Shown piece after piece: positions 1-7,896 of a stretch of DNA of 64,000 nt (position 1 is its first letter; every line of letters starts with the position of its first letter). Origin of the DNA: Planctomycetaceae bacterium (GTDB lineage Bacteria > Planctomycetota > Planctomycetia > Planctomycetales > Planctomycetaceae); the NCBI GenBank assembly GCA_014762625.1, contig JABURQ010000112.1:1-64000 (forward strand), written 5' to 3'. The position numbers and the translations under genes were made by a program. The notes beneath the pieces are model-generated. The model was given only the letters and a program-made list of their open reading frames with translations. It was not told the origin of the DNA and did no database searches.

Positions 1-278
1 GCCAGAACGGATGACTGACGGGCCGCAGCGCTCATATGAACCGGCAAACCGACGACCAGACCGACAATGCGATAATCTTCTTTGAGCCGCAGAAGAGCCC
101 GTTTGTCGACGTCCGAATTTTGGCGTTGATAGTTCTCTACGGGAGACGCGATTGTTTGAGCCTTATCACTCACAGCGAAACCGAGTCGCTTGGTGCCGAA
201 ATCGATTCCCAGCAAGGCCCCCTCCGCAGGAAACGGATCGGGGGAATCGTCGGAGTGAGGCTCAGAGGTATTTGCCAT
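1..278 (-). CDS. ruvX: RuvX/YqgF-family Holliday junction resolvase-like protein (3' end cut by window edge)
   Basis: Only the first 92 codons lie in the window; the gene runs off the left edge. The translation carries the family's N-terminal signature GIDFGTKRLGFAVSD at about residues 23-37, where the Asp is the first acidic residue of the RNase H-like active site. The family acts as a putative Holliday junction resolvase and in 16S pre-rRNA 5'-end maturation. The ATG at 278-276 lies inside the last codons of the upstream guanylyltransferase gene (17-bp overlap), so translation is probably coupled. The first 20 or so residues are acidic and Pro-rich, which is longer than in E. coli YqgF. Family assignment is firm; the catalytic C-terminal Asp cannot be checked here. 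Confidence 0.88.
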   Translation of the reverse strand, partial: MANTSEPHSDDSPDPFPAEGALLGIDFGTKRLGFAVSDKAQTIASPVENYQRQNSDVDKRALLRLKEDYRIVGLVVGLPVHMSAAARQSSVL

Positions 279-1368
279 AATCGTTTTCGCCCAGTTTTTC
301 GATCAACTGGCGGATGGCGTTTTCGTCATCTTTGCGAGCCACCAGCGTCGCATCGGGAGTGTGTACGATGATCAGATCCTCGACACCGATCGTCGCAATC
401 AAATGGTCATCCTGAGAACTGATGATACAGTTTTTCGTCTCCAGGCCGCAGTAATGGCCCTGAACGGTATTGCCCTCTTCGTCCTGCTCGAAGCGCCGCG
501 GAAGCGACTGCCAGGAACCCAGATCGTCCCATTCAAACGGGGCTTCGATCACCGCGACATTCCGTCCGGCTTCGTCAGTCGCCGCTTTTTCGAGAACGCC
601 GACATCGATGGAGACGGATCTCATCAGCGGAAATTCGATCTGCAACTGGTTGTGCCATTGAGGTGTCTCGAAGCTCGGTTTGATTTTTTGCAGCCGTTCG
701 TGCATCTCCGGCTCGAAGCGTTTTAGCGCCGCCAGGATCTTATCTGCTCGCCAGACAAAAATTCCGCAATTCCAGTAGAAGGAACCTTTCGCCAGATATT
801 CCTCCGCGACTTTCTGGACCGGCTTTTCGCGAAAGGAAGCGACTTCATAGACACCTTCCGGCGCACCGTCGATCGGTTCCCCTCGTTCGATGTAGCCGAA
901 TCCCGTGGAGGGATAGTTGGGAGGGACCCCGAACAGGACAAACTTTTCGGGATCCTGTTCGATCGTCTCGACCGCCATCAAAACCGCTGCTTCGAATTTT
1001 TCCTTCGGACCGATGACATGATCGGCGGGCATCACCAACATCATCGCCTCGGGATCTTTCTCCAACAGCGCGACGGCCGCCAGGCCGATACAGGGGGCGG
1101 TATTGCGTCCCTGCGGTTCGACGAGAATCTGAGTTTTCGGGATTTCGGGGAGTTCTTCGGCGGTGGCGGAGGATTGTCGTTTATTCGTGACGACCCAGGT
1201 CTGTTCTTCGGCAATCCAGGGACGCACGCGATCCACGGTTTCGCGGATCATGCTCTTTTTGCCCGCCAGTGCGAGTAGTTGTTTGGGGCGGGATTTTCGA
1301 CTACGTGGCCAAAAGCGGGTTCCGGAACCTCCAGACATCACGACGGCGTGTAACATCGTCTCGGTCAT
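262..1368 (-). CDS. manC: Mannose-1-phosphate guanylyltransferase (GDP-mannose pyrophosphorylase)
   Basis: Converts mannose-1-phosphate and GTP to GDP-mannose, the donor for polysaccharide and glycan synthesis in the cytoplasm. The 368-aa protein has the nucleotidyltransferase signature GGSGTRFWPRSRKSRPKQ at residues 13-30, EPQGRNTAP at 84-92 and PADHVI at 114-119. It is the short monofunctional form: the C-terminal phosphomannose isomerase cupin found in about 470-aa ManC/AlgA proteins is absent. The ATG at 1368 was kept; a second in-frame ATG four codons later (1356) is equally possible because neither has an obvious Shine-Dalgarno sequence. Its stop overlaps the start of ruvX. The gene pairing looks like transcriptional convenience rather than a shared pathway. 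Confidence 0.93.
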   Translation of the reverse strand: MTETMLHAVVMSGGSGTRFWPRSRKSRPKQLLALAGKKSMIRETVDRVRPWIAEEQTWVVTNKRQSSATAEELPEIPKTQILVEPQGRNTAPCIGLAAVALLEKDPEAMMLVMPADHVIGPKEKFEAAVLMAVETIEQDPEKFVLFGVPPNYPSTGFGYIERGEPIDGAPEGVYEVASFREKPVQKVAEEYLAKGSFYWNCGIFVWRADKILAALKRFEPEMHERLQKIKPSFETPQWHNQLQIEFPLMRSVSIDVGVLEKAATDEAGRNVAVIEAPFEWDDLGSWQSLPRRFEQDEEGNTVQGHYCGLETKNCIISSQDDHLIATIGVEDLIIVHTPDATLVARKDDENAIRQLIEKLGENDYGKYL

Positions 1369-1463
1369 CCTTGATGGGAGTCTCTATCGATCGTGGAGCC
1401 ACAGTATGTCAATTGCGGCTCTGGTGAGCAACCACGATTTCGCCGTCGCACAGCAGTAGATTT

Positions 1464-1946
1464 TTACAACAACTCATCCTGCCAGAGATTTTCCAATTCC
1501 GCCGTATGCACGTTGATGATGCGTCCGTGGTCGTAGCGTTCGGGAGCGGAGCCGAGAATCCGCAGCCACAGAGGATGCCCCTCGTAAAGCCCCTCGACGG
1601 CGATGTGTGCTCCGAGTTCGTCTTCCTGATTGACGGGGGAGGTTTGCCACCGAAAGTCGGTCACTTCCTGGAACAGATTGAAGACCCCATTGAGATCGAG
1701 GCAGAACTTGGAATCGTCTCGCCGCCCGTCGTCCGCCCCGCCGACGATTTCCGTCTTGGAGACGAATAGGGTCACTTCATGTTGGCCGGTCATCGGGTCC
1801 TGAAAATGATGACAACCGATGGGGGCCAGCGGATCGATAGGCAGGATTTCTTCGAGCACTCGTTTTGCGAGATCGGTGATCCAACTGAGTGATGAGATTT
1901 GCTGTTTCACGGGATAGCCTTGCAGACGGAAGTCGAAAGGAGTCAT
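1464..1946 (-). CDS. Conserved hypothetical protein, 160 aa
   Basis: Not recognised. The product is soluble and acidic, with no signal peptide, membrane segment or cysteine cluster. It contains a GCHHF stretch near residue 44 and several tryptophans, and its composition is that of a folded globular protein. It lies 95 bp upstream of the guanylyltransferase gene on the same strand and could share its transcript. Codon usage resembles the neighbours. No function is proposed. Confidence 0.7.
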   Translation of the reverse strand: MTPFDFRLQGYPVKQQISSLSWITDLAKRVLEEILPIDPLAPIGCHHFQDPMTGQHEVTLFVSKTEIVGGADDGRRDDSKFCLDLNGVFNLFQEVTDFRWQTSPVNQEDELGAHIAVEGLYEGHPLWLRILGSAPERYDHGRIINVHTAELENLWQDELL

Positions 1947-2302
1947 TCAAGTTGATGCTGCCATTTTGCGTTGCGCGCGAAGGAACTGGGAGGATAAACT
2001 GTCCGGAAATTAACAATCGGACGGAAGTTCTTGTAGAGTAACGGTTATGCTGGTTGTGAGAAGAGGCTGAAAACTGACCTTTCAGGAGTTCCAGCTATAT
2101 TTGATGCGGTCGTCACAATCCTTACGTCTCCGCAAGAAAGACAAGATCAGAGCCAGCCAGGTGTGACTTACCGTCTGTTTCTTAGAAGGGGACGGTCGTT
2201 TCGAAAAACGGCTGTTTTTTTGGGCTCTTTTCCCGTTAGAATGAGGTCGCCTGAAACGTCTTTTCAAGCATCCGATCAATCACTTTGCAGAGAAAACACA
2301 CC
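1947..2302. other. Intergenic region between divergent genes
   Basis: 356 bases without a convincing gene. It should hold promoters for the leftward hypothetical gene and the rightward secreted protein gene. It contains a GTCCG/CGGAC hairpin near 2001-2022 and a stronger hairpin at 2195-2212 followed by a T-run (listed separately). Short open frames here have no recognisable protein character. No promoter boxes could be assigned with confidence. Confidence 0.5.
2195..2221 (+). terminator. Terminator-like hairpin with T-run, no upstream plus-strand gene
   Basis: A 7-bp stem (2195-2201 pairing with 2206-2212, one G-U pair) closes a CGAA tetraloop and is followed by a T-rich stretch ending in seven Ts (2215-2221). 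This is the form of an intrinsic terminator reading rightwards, but no plus-strand coding gene precedes it. It sits about 80 bp before the start at 2303, so it could end a short leader or small RNA. Function is inferred. Confidence 0.35.
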
Positions 2303-3409
2303 ATGTACCGATCCTGTCAACTCCTTTTGACCTTGTCACTCGCGATCATCGGCTCTCTTCCGGCCTCCTCTTTGGATGCCGCCGGACCGGATCCCGCTGT
2401 GTTGAAAAAGACGGTTTCGCAAGGGGTGGCGTTTTTGAAAACATCTCAGGCGGAAGACGGTAGCTGGACATCTCCCACTGCTCCCGGAGTGAGTGGCCTG
2501 GCGATGAATGGTCTTCTGGATGCCGGATTGACTGCGGACGACCCGACGGTGAAAAAGGGCCTCGCTCACCTGGAATCCTTCGTCAAGAAAGATGGGGGCA
2601 TCTATTACAAAGACAGCACCCATCGGAACTACGAAACCTGTATTGCGATGATGGTTTTCACAAAGGTAAACGCGGATGGGCGTTACGACAGCATCATCCG
2701 AAACGCGGAAAAGTTTCTGCGTGGCCTGCAATGGGATGAAGGAGAAGGATTGGAATCGAGCGACATCGCTTACGGAGGAGCCGGGTATGGAGGACACAAA
2801 CGGCCCGACTTGTCCAATACGCAGTTTCTGATTGAAGCTCTGAAATCGGCCGGCGTGAAAAACGACGACCCAGCGATCCAAAAAGCGCTACAATTCGTAT
2901 CTCGAACTCAAAATCTGGAAACCGAAAACAATAACACAGAATTCGCCGCCAAAGTGAACGATGGAGGTTTCTACTACACGCCCGCCGCGGGCGGTGAGTC
3001 GAAAGCGGGTAAAACAGCCAACGGTGGACTGCGATCGTACGCCAGTATGACGTATGCGGGACTGAAGAGCATGGTCTACGCCGGTCTCGAAAAAGACGAT
3101 CCCCGCGTTAAAGCCGCCTGGGAATGGATTACCAAGTATTACAATCTCGATGAGAATCCCGGCATGGGACAACAGGGACTGTTCTACTATTACCAGACGT
3201 TCGCCAAGACTCTCGACGTGATGGATGTCGATACTCTCGAAGACTCGCTCGGTCGGAAGCATGACTGGAGAGCCGAGTTGACCGGCAAACTGGCCGAGTC
3301 GCAGAGAGCCAACGGGAGTTGGATCAATGACGCAGACCGCTGGTACGAGGGAGACCCCAATCTGGTCACTGCCTACGCTTTGATGGCGCTGTCTCGCTGC
3401 GGCGAATGA
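2303..3409 (+). CDS. Secreted prenyltransferase/squalene-oxidase-repeat protein
   Basis: A 368-aa protein with an N-terminal signal peptide (basic MYRSC start, hydrophobic run, cleavage expected near the SSLDAAG stretch, residues 22-28). The mature part has several alpha/alpha-barrel repeats of the squalene cyclase/prenyltransferase superfamily: QAEDGSW, KKDGGIYY, NDGGFYY and RANGSW turns, each followed by a helical segment rich in Ala/Met/Leu. The DxDD catalytic motif of true squalene-hopene cyclases was not seen and the protein is about half their length, so it is probably a binding or structural protein in the periplasm. The ATG at 2303 was chosen because the upstream TTG extension only lengthens the signal peptide. 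Such proteins are common in Planctomycetes with unknown roles. Confidence 0.8.
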   Translation: MYRSCQLLLTLSLAIIGSLPASSLDAAGPDPAVLKKTVSQGVAFLKTSQAEDGSWTSPTAPGVSGLAMNGLLDAGLTADDPTVKKGLAHLESFVKKDGGIYYKDSTHRNYETCIAMMVFTKVNADGRYDSIIRNAEKFLRGLQWDEGEGLESSDIAYGGAGYGGHKRPDLSNTQFLIEALKSAGVKNDDPAIQKALQFVSRTQNLETENNNTEFAAKVNDGGFYYTPAAGGESKAGKTANGGLRSYASMTYAGLKSMVYAGLEKDDPRVKAAWEWITKYYNLDENPGMGQQGLFYYYQTFAKTLDVMDVDTLEDSLGRKHDWRAELTGKLAESQRANGSWINDADRWYEGDPNLVTAYALMALSRCGE

Positions 3410-3508
3410 AGTCCGGTCTCCCTGATCGTTTTGATCGTTGAAGATTTCCGTTACGGATTCGGGTAGAGTGCGGTTTGTCCACTGTGCCAATCTCATGGGA
3501 GTCCTCAC

Positions 3509-5383
3509 ATGCCCGACTGGTCGTATCGGACCGTTTTCCGACCGATTCTGTTTCGCCTCACCCCTCCGGCGGGACGGACGTTGGCGTTTACGGTGATGGG
3601 ACGACTCGGGCGTTCGTGGTGGGGGCGACACGTCATCGAGTTTATGGGGCATTTCAAGCTCGATGAGAATCTGGAGAAGACGTTCGATGATTTAACGTTC
3701 CCCTCTCCCGTCGGAATCGGATGTCGGCTCGATCCTCGTCTTTCGGCTCACGAAGCGCTGGCAAAATTCGGTGTTGGCCTGATTGAAATGGGACCGGTCA
3801 CCGCCGAATCCGATTCTGCGCCGAAAATGATTCTCCATCCAGCAGACGAATCGATCGAGTTGCGGCCGACCGTGGAACGGGTTTCACTGAACGATGCGTG
3901 GAACCTGTTGAAAAAAACGTTCGACATTCCTGTTTTCGTACGCGTTCATGGTGAGGACGTCACGGCAACACAAGTCGTCGAAAAACTCGCGCCGCTTGTG
4001 GAAGGTTTCATCGTCGAAGAAGAATGCCCCCAGGTTCTCTGTGAAACAATTCGAGCGAATGAATCTAAATTGTTACGCCAGGTGACTGCCCAGACCTGGG
4101 ATGTCGTGATGTCATCTCCCGCCGAAATACCGGTGGATGGATACCTGGTGGAAGGGGTATCGAACAATACCGGGCACTCTATAACACTCGGTCGAGAAAG
4201 TTATCCGCAAACCTTGTCGCTGGTGGAATCTTTACGGGATATCGTGGGAGAGTTGCCACTGGTTATCGCGACAGGCGGCATTCACGAACCGGGAGACGGA
4301 TGGCAGTTGTTACAAGTGGGTGCCGATCTGGTGCTTGTCGATACGGGAATGGTGTTTTCCGGTCCCGGCTTACCGAAACGCATCAATGAAGCGGTGCTGT
4401 CGTACGATCCTCCGCCCCTCGATTCACCCACTCAAAAAGAAGCTCGTCCCGCTCAAATGTCATGGTTCTGGACGCTGCTGTTGGGAATCGGTTTGTTGGC
4501 GGGAGGCGTAATGGCGTTCCTCATCGCCACCACGCGTATCGTCTTACCGTACGACGAAGCGCACAGCGGATTGACGCGTGCCGACCTGCTGTTGATCAAT
4601 CCCAAATTGCTGGACTTTATGCAACACGACCGTGTTACGCTCGCCGGGACCATGTTGGGACTCGGAATCATCTACATCGCCCTCTCCTGGTATGGAAATC
4701 GGGGAGGTTATCATTGGGCCTATAAAGCGATTGTGACCTCGGCGTTCGTCGGGTTCTTCTCATTTTTTCTGTTCCTCGGATTCGGTTACTTCGACCCGTT
4801 TCATGCATTTGTGACGGCGATCATGTTTCAGTTTTTGACTCTCTCGATGCACAGCAATCTCCCCTCTATTCGCCGGCGACCGCTTCCGGAACTCACCAAC
4901 GATGCGGACTGGCAACGATCACAATGGGGACAATTGGTCATGGTGATTCACGGTGTCACGCTGATTGTGGCGGGAGTGATCATTTGCGGCTTCGGGGTGA
5001 CGAGCGTCTTTATTGAAGATGATTTGGAATACATGCAGGTCGATTACGACGAGATTTGCGCTTCAAATCCGATGCTTTTGCCGTTGGTCGCCCACGACCG
5101 GGCGACGTTCGGCGGAATGACACTCTCCACCGGACTCGCGGTATTGATGTCGGGCTTGTGGGGATTCCGTCGCGGGAATCGCTGGTTGTGGCGGGCACTG
5201 ATGGCGGGAGGGACGCTCTGTTATGTGATGACGCTGTGGATTCATTGGAAGGTCGGCTACGTCAGCGTCCGGCATTTGATTCCCGTTTACCTGGGACTGG
5301 CGATGCTGTGGACGAGCGGCTGCCTCTCGTATCGGCATCTGTGTACGGTTGAGTATGAACCGTCCTCTGTTTCCAATTCGTGA
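3509..5383 (+). CDS. Degenerate dihydroorotate dehydrogenase-like barrel fused to a duplicated membrane domain
   Basis: Residues 1 to about 300 follow class-2 DHODH: an N-terminal arm, SPVGIGCRLDPR (degenerate form of the PLGLAAGxDK motif), GLIEMGPVT, and a C-terminal phosphate-binding part with ATGGIHEPGDGW and GADLVLVDTGMVFSGPGLP. The NxSSPNTPGLR segment and the INRMGFNN segment are missing, so orotate binding and catalysis are unlikely. From about residue 315 there are roughly eight hydrophobic segments arranged as two related halves, each with NPxLL followed by an HDR motif (residues 373-375 and 529-531) and a Gly-rich helix. A GGGAG-type ribosome site lies 7 bases before the ATG. It looks like a membrane-anchored flavin-barrel pseudoenzyme; its role is unknown. 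It should not be called PyrD without further proof. Confidence 0.75.
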   Translation: MPDWSYRTVFRPILFRLTPPAGRTLAFTVMGRLGRSWWGRHVIEFMGHFKLDENLEKTFDDLTFPSPVGIGCRLDPRLSAHEALAKFGVGLIEMGPVTAESDSAPKMILHPADESIELRPTVERVSLNDAWNLLKKTFDIPVFVRVHGEDVTATQVVEKLAPLVEGFIVEEECPQVLCETIRANESKLLRQVTAQTWDVVMSSPAEIPVDGYLVEGVSNNTGHSITLGRESYPQTLSLVESLRDIVGELPLVIATGGIHEPGDGWQLLQVGADLVLVDTGMVFSGPGLPKRINEAVLSYDPPPLDSPTQKEARPAQMSWFWTLLLGIGLLAGGVMAFLIATTRIVLPYDEAHSGLTRADLLLINPKLLDFMQHDRVTLAGTMLGLGIIYIALSWYGNRGGYHWAYKAIVTSAFVGFFSFFLFLGFGYFDPFHAFVTAIMFQFLTLSMHSNLPSIRRRPLPELTNDADWQRSQWGQLVMVIHGVTLIVAGVIICGFGVTSVFIEDDLEYMQVDYDEICASNPMLLPLVAHDRATFGGMTLSTGLAVLMSGLWGFRRGNRWLWRALMAGGTLCYVMTLWIHWKVGYVSVRHLIPVYLGLAMLWTSGCLSYRHLCTVEYEPSSVSNS

Positions 5384-5457
5384 CTGGAGATTTCCGACGC
5401 TCTCCCGGTATGATAGTTTGAGAATTCACGCATACTTACGTCTGGGAGCTCGCACTG

Positions 5458-6798
5458 ATGTCACAACTCACACGCCGTCATTTTCTGGCCGGCTCGTCCG
5501 CGGCAATCACCGCACCGTTCTGGTTTCCCTCGACCACTCGCGCGTCGGCTCTCGATCGATTGACGGTCGGGATTGTGGGAACGGGTTCCCGTGGATTCAA
5601 TTTGATCGATGAGTTCCTGAAAGAGAAAGACGCCCAACTGGTCGCGGTCTGCGATGTGGATGAATTGCACTATCGAGATCGCGAATGGGGTAAAGGACAA
5701 TCATACGGTCGGAAACCCGCCCAACAACGGATCGAAAAATCGTACGCCGCCGAAAAGAAAACGGGCACCTTCAAAGGCGTTACGGTCACGGATGACTTCC
5801 GGGAGATCACGCAACGCGACGACATCGACATCGTCATCGTGGCGACTCCCGATCACTGGCACGCTCTTTGTGCGTACGATGCACTCGTGAACGGCAAAGA
5901 CGTTTACTGCGAAAAACCGGTCACGCACCTGTTTGCGGAAGGACAGGCGATCTATCGAGAAGTCGCGAAACGAAAAGCCGTCTTCCAGACCGGATCGCAG
6001 CAACGCTCCTACGTCGACTTCCAGCATTGTGCCGACCTGGTTCGTAGCGGTCGGCTCGGCAAACTCGAACGGATCGAAGTCGGACTACCGGTGAGCTACA
6101 ACGAACCACAAGGCGATCCGACGATCCAACCTCCTCCCGAGCATCTCGATTACGAGATGTGGTGCGGTCCCGCGAAAAAGCTCCCTTATATGCGGGCTCG
6201 CCACCATCGCTGGTGGCGCGGACACACGGCGTTCGGCGGCGGGGTGCTGATGGACTGGATCGGGCATCACAACGACATCGCTCACTGGTCGATGGGTCTC
6301 GATCATTCCGGACCGACGAAAGTGGAAGCGGTCGATTGGGAAATGTCGGCCACACCCATCTACGACACGCCGCATCAATACACGATCGCCTGCGAATATG
6401 CGAACGGTGTCACCTCGACGATTTCCAGTCGTAACACTCAGGGAACGAAATGGTTCTTTGAGGATGGCTGGTTGTACGTCAAACGAGGCAAACTGGAAGC
6501 CTCAAATCCCGAGTGGGCTGACTGGAAGTTTTCCGGACGGACCAAAAATGGGAAATACAAAAACCACGTGCGGAACTTCCTAGATTGCGTGAAAGACCGC
6601 CAGGAATGCATCGCGCCCGCCGAAGCCGCTCACAGGTCAATCACGCCGGGACATCTCGGTTATGTCTCAAACGCACTTGGACGTCCCTTGAATTGGGATG
6701 CCGAAAATGAAGTCGTCGTCAATGACGACGAAGCCAACAAGTTGCTCAATGCGGTCAATTATCGTGCTCCGTGGAAAACGCTGACAGCGAAGTCTTGA
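5458..6798 (+). CDS. Gfo/Idh/MocA family oxidoreductase with twin-arginine signal
   Basis: 446 aa. It begins with a TAT-type leader (TRRHFLAGSSAA) and an Ala-rich hydrophobic segment, so export in folded form is expected. The NAD(P)-binding Rossmann motif VGIVGTGSRG follows near residue 38. The family's catalytic-lobe motif is present as ATPDHWHALCAYDAL followed by CEKPVTH, where the Lys is the usual catalytic residue. Exported members of this family are a hallmark of Planctomycetes and are thought to oxidise sugars or inositol-like substrates. The substrate is not predictable. The ATG at 5458 follows a GGGAG element. The next gene, an aldo/keto reductase, starts about 80 bp later and may be cotranscribed. 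Confidence 0.92.
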   Translation: MSQLTRRHFLAGSSAAITAPFWFPSTTRASALDRLTVGIVGTGSRGFNLIDEFLKEKDAQLVAVCDVDELHYRDREWGKGQSYGRKPAQQRIEKSYAAEKKTGTFKGVTVTDDFREITQRDDIDIVIVATPDHWHALCAYDALVNGKDVYCEKPVTHLFAEGQAIYREVAKRKAVFQTGSQQRSYVDFQHCADLVRSGRLGKLERIEVGLPVSYNEPQGDPTIQPPPEHLDYEMWCGPAKKLPYMRARHHRWWRGHTAFGGGVLMDWIGHHNDIAHWSMGLDHSGPTKVEAVDWEMSATPIYDTPHQYTIACEYANGVTSTISSRNTQGTKWFFEDGWLYVKRGKLEASNPEWADWKFSGRTKNGKYKNHVRNFLDCVKDRQECIAPAEAAHRSITPGHLGYVSNALGRPLNWDAENEVVVNDDEANKLLNAVNYRAPWKTLTAKS

Positions 6799-6804
6799 CG
6801 AATT

Positions 6805-6850
6805 TGACGCAAAGTCGCAGAGAAGCAAAGGAACGCAAAGAGATAAAATC
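6805..6850 (+). repeat. Short A/G-rich stretch with four GCAAAG/GCAGAG units
   Basis: Between the oxidoreductase stop (6798) and the reductase start (6876), hexamers GCAAAG, GCAGAG, GCAAAG and GCAAAG begin at 6809, 6817, 6825 and 6835 (spacing 8, 8, 10). The complementary strand would encode a phrase like SLRSFASLRLCV. From memory, similar phrases recur in spurious ORFs of many environmental bacteria, which suggests a dispersed repeat; this was not searched. Confidence 0.45.
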
Positions 6851-6875
6851 TTTACACTTAAAACTAAATCCCTCC

Positions 6876-7853
6876 ATGAACTCCATCAAACTTAACACCG
6901 GTGAAGAACTACCCGCCGTCGGACTCGGCATGTGGAAAGTCGAATCCGAACTCATTCCCAACCTGATTCAGGAAGCCATCAAAGCCGGTTACCGGCATTT
7001 TGATAATGCCTGCGACTACGGCAACGAAGCCAAAGTCGGAGAAGGCTTGCAGGCTGCTTTGGATGCGGGGCTTTGTCAACGGGAAGATCTCTGGCTGACG
7101 TCGAAATTGTGGAACACCTTTCACGAACCGGACAAAGTCAAGGAAGCCTGTCTCAAATCATTACAGGATCTCAAAACCGATTATCTGGATCTGTATCTGA
7201 TTCATTTTCCGATTGCGCTGAAATACGTGCCGATCGAGACCCGTTATCCGCCGGGTTGGTTTTTCGATCCCGAAGCGTCTGATCCCAAAATGCATCCGAT
7301 CAAAGTGCCGATTCGGGAAACCTGGGAAGCGATGCAGGAACTGGTCCAGGAAGGACTCGTCAAGAATATCGGCGTCTGTAACTTCAACGTTTCCTTGATT
7401 CGCGATTTGTTGTCGTACGCGGAAATTCCGCCAGCCGTTTTGCAGGTCGAACTTCATCCTCACCTGACCCAGCAGAAACTGCTCCGCTTCTGCCGCGAAG
7501 AGGGAATCGCCGTCACCGGTTTTTCTCCGTTCGGGGCGAGTTCTTACGTACCGATCGGGATGGCAGAAGCCTCCGAGTCCCTCTTGAAAGACCCGACGAT
7601 CCAGGCGATCGCGGAAGAAATCGACCGCTCTCCGGCACAGGTGTTATTGCGTTGGGGCGTGCAGCGGGGAACCGCCGTGATTCCCAAGACGTCCAAAGTC
7701 GAACGCCTGGCCGAGAATTTGAGCCTGTTCGACTTCGAGCTATCGGACTCACAGATGAAATCCATAGACGACTTGAACCGCGATCGGCGGTACAATGATC
7801 CGGGAGACTTCTGCGAAGCCGCCTTCAACACGTTTTTCCCGATTTACGAATAA
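6876..7853 (+). CDS. Aldo/keto reductase
   Basis: 325-aa soluble TIM-barrel NADPH-dependent carbonyl reductase. Near the N-terminus GYRHFDNACDYGNE holds the catalytic Asp and Tyr, TSKLWN holds the catalytic Lys, and LIHFP supplies the His; the set is complete. The C-terminal IPKTSKVERLAENL matches the NADPH phosphate-binding loop. The insertion between strands 4 and 5 (LKYVPIETRYPPGWFFDP) resembles the one in xylose reductase-like enzymes. The ATG at 6876 was chosen because the family consistently starts just before the LNTGEELPAVGLGMW segment; the upstream frame extension comes from the repeat-like spacer. Probably reduces an aldose or small aldehyde. Confidence 0.92.
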   Translation: MNSIKLNTGEELPAVGLGMWKVESELIPNLIQEAIKAGYRHFDNACDYGNEAKVGEGLQAALDAGLCQREDLWLTSKLWNTFHEPDKVKEACLKSLQDLKTDYLDLYLIHFPIALKYVPIETRYPPGWFFDPEASDPKMHPIKVPIRETWEAMQELVQEGLVKNIGVCNFNVSLIRDLLSYAEIPPAVLQVELHPHLTQQKLLRFCREEGIAVTGFSPFGASSYVPIGMAEASESLLKDPTIQAIAEEIDRSPAQVLLRWGVQRGTAVIPKTSKVERLAENLSLFDFELSDSQMKSIDDLNRDRRYNDPGDFCEAAFNTFFPIYE

Positions 7854-7896
7854 GCCCACCCCACAATTTCCCACCTGAGACACAAAGGACATTCTG

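Noticed and set aside
2082-2279. 65-codon basic open frame on the minus strand
   Set aside because: Arg/Lys-rich translation of a hairpin-containing intergenic region, with no ribosome site seen.
3509-5383. Simple annotation as pyrD
   Set aside because: Key DHODH segments are missing and half of the protein is a membrane domain, so the enzyme name would mislead.
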